This document shows, piece after piece, positions 58,740 to 64,000 of a DNA stretch of 64,000 nucleotides (positions are counted from its first letter, which is position 1; the number at the start of each line of letters is the position of its first letter). Made by a program: the position numbers and the translations under genes. The stretch is from Sclerodactyla briareus (lineage: Eukaryota; Echinodermata; Holothuroidea; Dendrochirotida; Sclerodactylidae): contig JAODTK010004599.1 of the NCBI GenBank assembly GCA_026419785.1, forward strand, positions 186,001 through 250,000, given 5' to 3'. The notes under the pieces were generated by a model, which was given only the letters and a program-made list of their open reading frames with translations, made no database searches and was not told where the DNA came from.

Positions 58740-59385
58740 CATTTATTACTCAATAGAGGGAACCCACATACAAAGTATGAAATTCATCCATCCGGGAGGT
58801 CTTTGAGACATACCGAATTTCAACCTGATCGACCAGGCATTCTGGACTTATTGCGTTACAAGATTCTAAGATATTGACCTCTCTTGACCTCAGATGACCG
58901 TTGACCCGACCCCAAAACAATAAGGATCCTGAACGCACCATGGGAAATCCACATATCAAGTATGAGCTCAATCCATCCAAGTGGGGTTGAGTTATTGTGT
59001 TCACAAGCTAAAATTGGCCAAAAATATAAGTTTTTCACAATTTCTCAATTCTACAAAAAATGGACCCCACGTTCTACACCAAAACAATAGGGTCCTTGAA
59101 CTCCCCACGAAAAAGCGGTATGCTAAATTTCAGCTTGATATGACCAAGCGCTCTGGATTTATCGTGTCCACAAGGTTTTCAGACTTTGACCTCTGCTGAC
59201 CTGATATGCCCTTTTGACCTGACCCCAAAACAATGGGGATCATGTACTCAACATGGGGAACCCACATACCAAGTATGAGCTAAATCCATCCAGGTGGTCG
59301 AGTTATAATGTTCACAAGCCCGGCGTCACACACAACCCCCACACTGTCATGACTGCATAGATTCCTTGGACTGTCTCAGAAAATT
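58740..59385 (+). repeat. Dispersed repeat R2, best-preserved copy
   Basis: Three successive units carry GGGAACCCACATACAAAGTA / GGGAAATCCACATATCAAGT / GGGAACCCACATACCAAGTA, each followed by ATGAGCTCAATCCATCCA-type sequence, GAGTTATTGTGTTCACAAGC, and CCCCAAAACAATRGGG about 150 bp later. Ends in TCATGACTGCATAGATTCC at 59348. This is the copy in which the satellite's source segment is easiest to see. Confidence 0.7.
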
Positions 59386-59540
59386 AAAGAAGTGGATTTT
59401 TTAGAGAAAAAATATTGTTGAGGATGATCTCTCGCCAAATTTGTGAATTTTGAAAATGTCTTCTTCCATCAATATATCAGAGATTGGCAAGACTGAATGA
59501 TTTCAAATCATAGAAAAAAAAAAAAAAAAAAAAATTACAG

Positions 59541-59665
59541 GTGGCACTATTTTAGAGCAACACAATACAATTACACAGTTATGCCTAGTGGCCATGGGTC
59601 ATCGCGACTGCAAGAAAATATTGATAGGGAAATGTGTCTGCCGGAGAGGCACGAACAACCCACCT
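59541..59665 (+). other. Coding-like segment, plus strand, unknown
   Basis: 125 bp between ATTACAG and a good donor (CACCT before GTAAGT) reads WHYFRATQYNYTVMPSGHG, then SRLQENIDREMCLPERHEQ. Both borders would be phase 1. The acceptor is preceded by A's rather than pyrimidines, which argues against use. Antisense to the GNE-like gene; no partner exon seen. Confidence 0.2.
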
Positions 59666-60725
59666 GTAAGTTCAACATATGATTTTTGCAATATATTCCT
59701 CAGTGGTTGAAGGGATACATGGCCACTCACTGGCTACACACACGTGCACAGCAGCAGTGTTAGTATTCAGATGTACTTTGCACAGTTAGGGCACTGCCAT
59801 TCGGGGCACTTACATTGAACGTGTACAGAACTGGCAACACCTCAATTTTCTACACACAATGGGGCTTTTGCATGGGCACTGAATTGTTTCGCTCGCGCGT
59901 TTATTCTCGATAAATGATGCCTGTGATTCCCGTAGACCTACAGTGGGCCTACCTATAATTCCATGACTAATTACTTTTATTCATTCATAGTCCATACAAG
60001 ACTTATAGAATAACAGCTTTAGCAATGTTTCCATCACATTTAACACAAGTTTCGGGTGGCAACCTGCTTGAGTTTCATGCAGAATTAAGGCTTTTTTTCA
60101 GCCTCAGGTAGTTAAATAGTTTAGGATTACTAATTGTTGCACGTGGTGTATGGTACGAGTCTTTACAAAACAGCCGAGGCAAACAATTGAAAAGCACATG
60201 CTAAATCGTTTGAAACCTTTGGCTCCCTTTTCACTGCTGTATTTGATCATGTGGCCTAACTGCACATTGAACAGGGTGGGGTGGTTGTCCCATCGACAAT
60301 CGTACCACACATCTTAGCCATGGGCAGGTCTTAGTCCTCTCAAAAAAGTTAAGAGGGCGCCTTATGGAGAGTTGCGGTATTCGAATATGGTCATTTTTTT
60401 TTTTTTTTTATAAATGTTCCAAATGTTCCAGTGTTTCTCATGTTCATGAATTCCAGTCAGCAGCCCACCCGCAATCCAAATTGCACCAAAAATATGAGGC
60501 AATGGCGTTGATATCCCCCCGCAATGTATACTTTCTTTCTTCAAATTTGCACATGGACAATTAGGCAATTGCACGGCAATAATGGTGATCTAAGTAACTG
60601 CACCCGCCGCGTATTAACGAGACCATATATGATCAGGCAAACTGTTTGTATTCTGTCAAATATCCATTTTTCGTAATGCACTTGTCCATTGCATGACGCA
60701 CTCCGTATACCCGCGAACGGTGTCA

Positions 60726-60948
60726 CTGTCAAAGGTGAGTCATACGATTCTTATACATTGCATTTTGTCCACACCCATCAGATGATTGTCCTTGCATATG
60801 ACCCACTGATGGTAGGCCAGATTCTTACTATAATTATTCTAACCGAAATCATAGCCAACTGTATATAAGGAGTTGGTTTTTATGACTCACCCTTTAGGGA
60901 AAATGTCTCACATGTGAGTCACTCTAACTTTGACAGACTCACAGTGAC
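60726..60948. mobile_element. Palindromic MITE-like element
   Basis: ACTGTCAAAGGTGAGTCATA at 60726 is mirrored by GTGAGTCACTCTAACTTTGA and CAGACTCACAGT at 60915-60948, with a further TTATGACTCACC at 60877 inside. The body of about 160 bp is AT-rich and non-coding. Confidence 0.5.
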
Positions 60949-61619
60949 GACCAGAGCCAGGTTATGCGGGGGCGTCACCTTCTTGACATGTGCATAACTC
61001 ACAAGCCATAGGGCCCATACATGGCGTTTACAGCACCTGATGGCGAGATGTTCACACAAGTGAAGAGATGACAGATAGATGCATGTCATTATTTTGAACT
61101 ACAGGTTTACATGGATACAATGTTGCATGTGAGCCCTCTTTTAGTTTGTTTATCAAGCAGAACAATTCTTCAAATATCAGGAGGCATATGGGTGAATGGG
61201 TAACATATTCTCCGATTCAACTAGACGTTCCAGATCACCTTAATATCGGTTGTCAGGCAACCCCATGGTTTCCCCTTGCCTCTATAGTACTCAATGTCTT
61301 AGTACAACAACTGGAAGACACGCTTCAATCAAGTTAACCACCTACTTGAAACACTTTTTGACAACATGTGGGGGTCAAAGAGTAAATTGCCCGTGCACCA
61401 GGCCTTAGCCAGAATTTGAAATCGGGTTTCTCACTTGTGAATGATGAAAATCACTACAGCACAAATGCACTTTCAATCGCTGGCACCAGTGCGGGCGCGG
61501 ACGAGACCGAAAGACCCAGTTTTGGTGGAGTCAAGAAGCAACTTGGCATGTCATATTATTCCCACTGCACTTCAAAATGCACTATTCTTGCTGACTGAGT
61601 AAATCGTTGACCACCAACC

Positions 61620-61640
61620 CCAAAAAAAAAAAAAAAAAAA
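61620..61640 (+). repeat. A run of ~18
   Basis: Homopolymer A tract at 61623-61640. A coding-like plus frame just after it (61654-61767) lies inside the GNE-like intron and is not supported by a pyrimidine-rich acceptor. Confidence 0.8.
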
Positions 61641-61979
61641 CCACAAAACACTAGGTGGCCGTCTCAAGGCCGCCTCCCAGAAAATTGCCAGTCCCATCAG
61701 TTCCCCTCTGGCTAGGTCCTGCCGTGGCACCATGTCCAGAACCCTCCTGTCACTCCTGTCACTCTCAGTATGTTTGCTGTTCCACCCGTCTCATTTCAGG
61801 GTCTGCTATTTGGCATAGATTGAGAAATAATCTATGCTAAATGACTGAGATTGTGATCTGGCCATACCATGTAGTCATAGATTCTATATGAGGATTGAGA
61901 TTGAGGATCTCCCTAAATTTACAACACGAAGTTCCATGGCATTCTCTGTGTTCCTGCAAGGGGGCGACCGCAGACTAAC

Positions 61980-62141
61980 CTGTCCCTGTGGCGCTGCAGA
62001 TGAAGTTGTTCCAAGTTCTTTGCCCTAGCCAAACTTCCTCCTCCCCCAGGGCGGTGCAGTTGCCATCAGGTGTCCACCCAGACGGGGAAGGGTTGGCGAA
62101 CCCGGAGATGGGCGTTGCCGCAGGTCAACATCATACCCAGC
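61980..62141 (-). CDS. GNE: GNE-like ManNAc kinase, catalytic-loop exon
   Basis: A 162-nt exon between TTCCCATTCCAG and a donor (GGGACAG before GTTAGT). It reads GYDVDLRQR at the start, then PVWVD, then DGNCTALGE, RKFG, GKEL and FICSATGT at the end. Human GNE reads [40 protein letters not shown] and then VTLITGTG over the same length. The aspartate of the VWVDND motif is the catalytic base in ROK sugar kinases; here the motif is broken at VDxxDGN by a frame change. At least three frame changes occur in the exon, yet length and both splice sites fit. The last G joins the next exon as TGT-GIGGG, as in the family. Confidence 0.8.
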
Positions 62142-63813
62142 CTGGAATGGGAACACCAACCGTGAACAGCTACATTCAAAGCACCGCTATTAGCATTTTC
62201 TCTATTGACGGTTTTTTCAAAGGACAACCAGGATCACTATAGAGATACAATCTACATCCGATCAGCTGTCTCTTCAATAGCTCAAACCCAACCTTCTAAC
62301 ACAACTTCATGCGTGCAGCAGAGATGTGCTAGACAAATTCAAGTGCCTGGTAACATTTGGTTCATGAGGAAGACTCATGGCAGCTGTCAAAGCGGCAGTA
62401 TTGTATGTAAGTTAATGGAAAACAAGAGAATAGTGCAGGTAATTGTCATGATTGCCGGGTAAAACGCCTGATTTTCCGGCATACCACCCGGTGCCGCCCG
62501 ACGTGGGTACATCCCCTGTGCAGGTAGTAGGCATAAACGTTTGGTGTATAGTAAGATGAACGGGTGTGTTCTTGAACAGATTGTCTTGTCGTTACTCTAC
62601 CAGTGGATCATTTTTGAGGTATACAATTGTTTTCAACCCTCAAGGGATACATTTTGGTTCCAACTACTCTGATCCAGGAGTTGGGAAAAGACGGGATTTG
62701 GATAACATCAGAATGGAGTGCATCATGGGGGAAGCTTAGGGAAGTCTTTTCAATGCATTTAAATGGCTCGACATTGACCAAGAGTCCCACCGAATAGATG
62801 GCATGGCTGTGGACCACATTCTGTAAAACAATGAACAGTTTGTACTTGATTTTGTACTCAGTATGAACTATGAATATGAGACACATTATTTGTTCCAAAT
62901 TTCCTAAAGGTTGTCCATATACAATGAGTCTCGTGAAAATAAATGGCATACGCTAGTTCTTAGCAGTCTTTTCGCTGAGAAAAAAGCTAAGAAACTTCAA
63001 AGACTTGTCAGTATATGCTACTAGGACTTTATACCAATGCTTGATTTCGAAGACCACAAAACCCAATGCATCATAACTGCAAAAAAGGGTGATCCTAACG
63101 CCTTACAACAGTGGCCAAAATTGCGATCTACTAAAAAGAACTACTAATGTAAAAAAATGATTCTGTACCAAGGGCGTGTGCATGCAACACAGTATTGCCT
63201 GCATCAAACTGCAGATCGTGAATTTAAGCTTTCACTGTCAAAATACACGTACCTAATGAACCCCATTCACAAAAAGTTGTTTGAGCCTTGAAAAGTAGCC
63301 ACTCTTACTTTTTTGCAGAACTACCCAATTATAGCAAAAGAAACTTATTACAGATTGTAGACATCTGAGGAAGGACCTATCGTGCAATTCCAAATTTAAC
63401 TAAAATGATTTGGAGTGCCCTGGACGGGTCCACCCATGTCACAAGATACCTTAGAGTCAAGTCCTGGATTAAGTTGAGTCAATTCTGGATTCTTTGATAC
63501 TGCTTACCCAGTAAGTAAATTCCGGTTCTATGATACTGATACCTACAAGCCCCATAAAAGACCCACAAGTGTGGATAATACATAGGCCATATTCGACCGT
63601 ACACATTTCAGGCAAACTTGCGTCAGAATGCCTGCCCTTCAGGGTATCTGTTGAATGCATGACGACGTCTGGGTGGGATTGACACAAACTGGGCTTTTAT
63701 GAAGGTCCCCATCTACTTACAGCCGCCATAAAAATGAACATTGTAAGAAAACAGAGCCAAATTTTGGACTGTACTATTTCACATCCACCTGGAGGCAAAC
63801 TCAAAATGCTTAC
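62142..63813 (-). other. GNE-like intron
   Basis: Intron between the GVSTGG exon and the VWVD exon. A minus-strand frame of 113 codons at 62608-62949 follows a good acceptor (TTCATTGTTTTACAG at 62821) and reads NVVHSHAIYSVGLLVNVEPF. The flanking exons are contiguous in the family, so it is not a GNE exon. It may be repeat-derived. A partial duplicate of the upstream exon lies at 63611-63685. Confidence 0.5.
63611..63685 (-). repeat. Partial tandem copy of the GNE-like exon and its donor region
   Basis: On the minus strand GTGTCAATCCCACC, then GTCGTCATGCATTCAACAGA, then CCTGAAGGGCAGGCATT repeats the 3' half of the exon at 63814-63919 and the first ~20 bp of its intron. The offset is about 175-180 bp. 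The donor here reads GGGCAGGC in place of GGGTAAGC, so this copy would not splice by the usual GT rule. Confidence 0.7.
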
Positions 63814-63919
63814 CCTTCAAGGATCTGTTGAATGCATGACGATGCCTTGGTGGGATTGACACGACCTCCTGTACTGACCCCCGCAAGACAAGGCATTTTG
63901 AGTGGGATATCAAACAGAG
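63814..63919 (-). CDS. GNE: GNE-like ManNAc kinase, GVSTGG exon
   Basis: After a TGTGTTCAG acceptor the exon reads FDIPLKMPCLAGVSTGGRVN, matching human [20 protein letters not shown]. A frame change follows, then GIVMHSTD (human GIVLHSTK), then LKG before a GTAAGC donor. GVSTGGRVNP is the sugar-binding signature of the ROK kinase fold. The exon begins in phase 2 if the frame shown is right. Upstream exons are beyond the right edge of the window, so whether an epimerase domain is fused, as in vertebrate GNE, cannot be seen here. Confidence 0.75.
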
Positions 63920-64000
63920 CTGAACACACAACCAGACCTCTCTCTCACAGAAACTAACACGGACAAGCTATACCTTGTGACACACACACTCGGCGAAAAC
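63920..64000 (-). other. Start of the upstream GNE-like intron, cut by window edge
   Basis: Eighty bases with a TCTCTCTCACAG-like stretch on the plus strand. No further exon fits before the edge. Confidence 0.4.

Larger units (their letters stand above)
50943..61979 (-). other. 11-kb GNE-like intron carrying the satellite array
   Basis: The intron lies between the exons encoding TGT and GIGGG; these are adjacent in human GNE, so no exon is expected inside. It holds the poly-T tract, the 45-bp satellite, two R2 copies, a palindromic element and a few coding-like segments, listed separately. The remaining DNA (51.8-53.5, 56.9-58.7, 59.7-60.7 and 61.0-61.9 kb) shows only unsupported short frames, such as 57609-57959 and 58452-58742 on the minus strand. 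Confidence 0.6.

Noticed and set aside
60680-60735. Exon ending at CAAAG before GTGAGT
   Set aside because: The donor-like site is part of the terminal repeat of a palindromic element at 60726-60948.
61653-61767. Plus-strand exon reading GRLKAASQKIASPISS
   Set aside because: Acceptor follows an A run rather than pyrimidines, it lies in the GNE-like intron, and there is no partner exon.
61988-62242. Plus-strand 84-codon gene
   Set aside because: It is the antisense shadow of the GNE-like VWVD exon.
62608-62820. An extra GNE exon
   Set aside because: It has a good acceptor and an open frame, but the flanking GNE exons are contiguous in the family and join in phase without it.

Overview
The window is animal nuclear DNA. 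It has spliced exons with GT/AG borders, long introns, LINE, SINE and DNA-transposon remnants, a satellite array and many homopolymer runs. A GNE-type sialic-acid kinase gene, CR1/RTE-like LINEs and abundant non-autonomous DNA transposons point to an invertebrate deuterostome (echinoderm, hemichordate or amphioxus type). That placement is inference; nothing here fixes the species. No retrovirus-like or capsid-bearing element was recognised.

Layout. 0-7.6 kb: intergenic or upstream intron, with a foldback element whose arms are minisatellites (393-1170) and a Harbinger-like MITE (3030-3404). 7.6-10.83 kb: the last four exons (+ strand) of a coiled-coil protein that resembles the ABIN/TNIP-NEMO group. 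10.83-22.9 kb: no gene seen; hairpin MITEs at 14.3-15.5 kb, a 31-G run at 18.97 kb and a second foldback element at 20.8-21.1 kb. 23.3-24.7 kb: a hAT element with an exact 8-bp target duplication and a transposase fragment. 25.6-28.15 kb: repeats, then a decayed CR1/L2-like LINE. 28.4-30.6 kb: a degenerate large-unit repeat. 31.4-37 kb: an RTE-like LINE tail, hAT end fragments, a tRNA-derived SINE, a TCTA microsatellite and a minus-strand LINE mosaic between ~100-bp direct repeats. 37-45.8 kb: dispersed and tandem repeats, weak minus-strand exon candidates and a LINE 3' end.

45.9-64 kb, minus strand: the 3' half of a GNE-like gene, i.e. the ROK-fold N-acetylmannosamine kinase domain. Four exons are clear (63.9, 62.1, 50.9 and 46.3 kb) and one is possible (49.2 kb). 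Upstream exons, including any epimerase domain, lie beyond the right edge. The 11-kb intron between the 62.1 and 50.9 kb exons holds a ~3-kb satellite of 45-bp units that seems to derive from a dispersed repeat flanking it. Part of the first kinase exon and its donor region is duplicated in the next intron.

Both host genes show several single-base frame changes inside exons that otherwise keep conserved residues and splice sites. The satellite shows the same kind of single-base loss. Uncorrected assembly indels explain this best, but gene decay cannot be excluded from the sequence alone.
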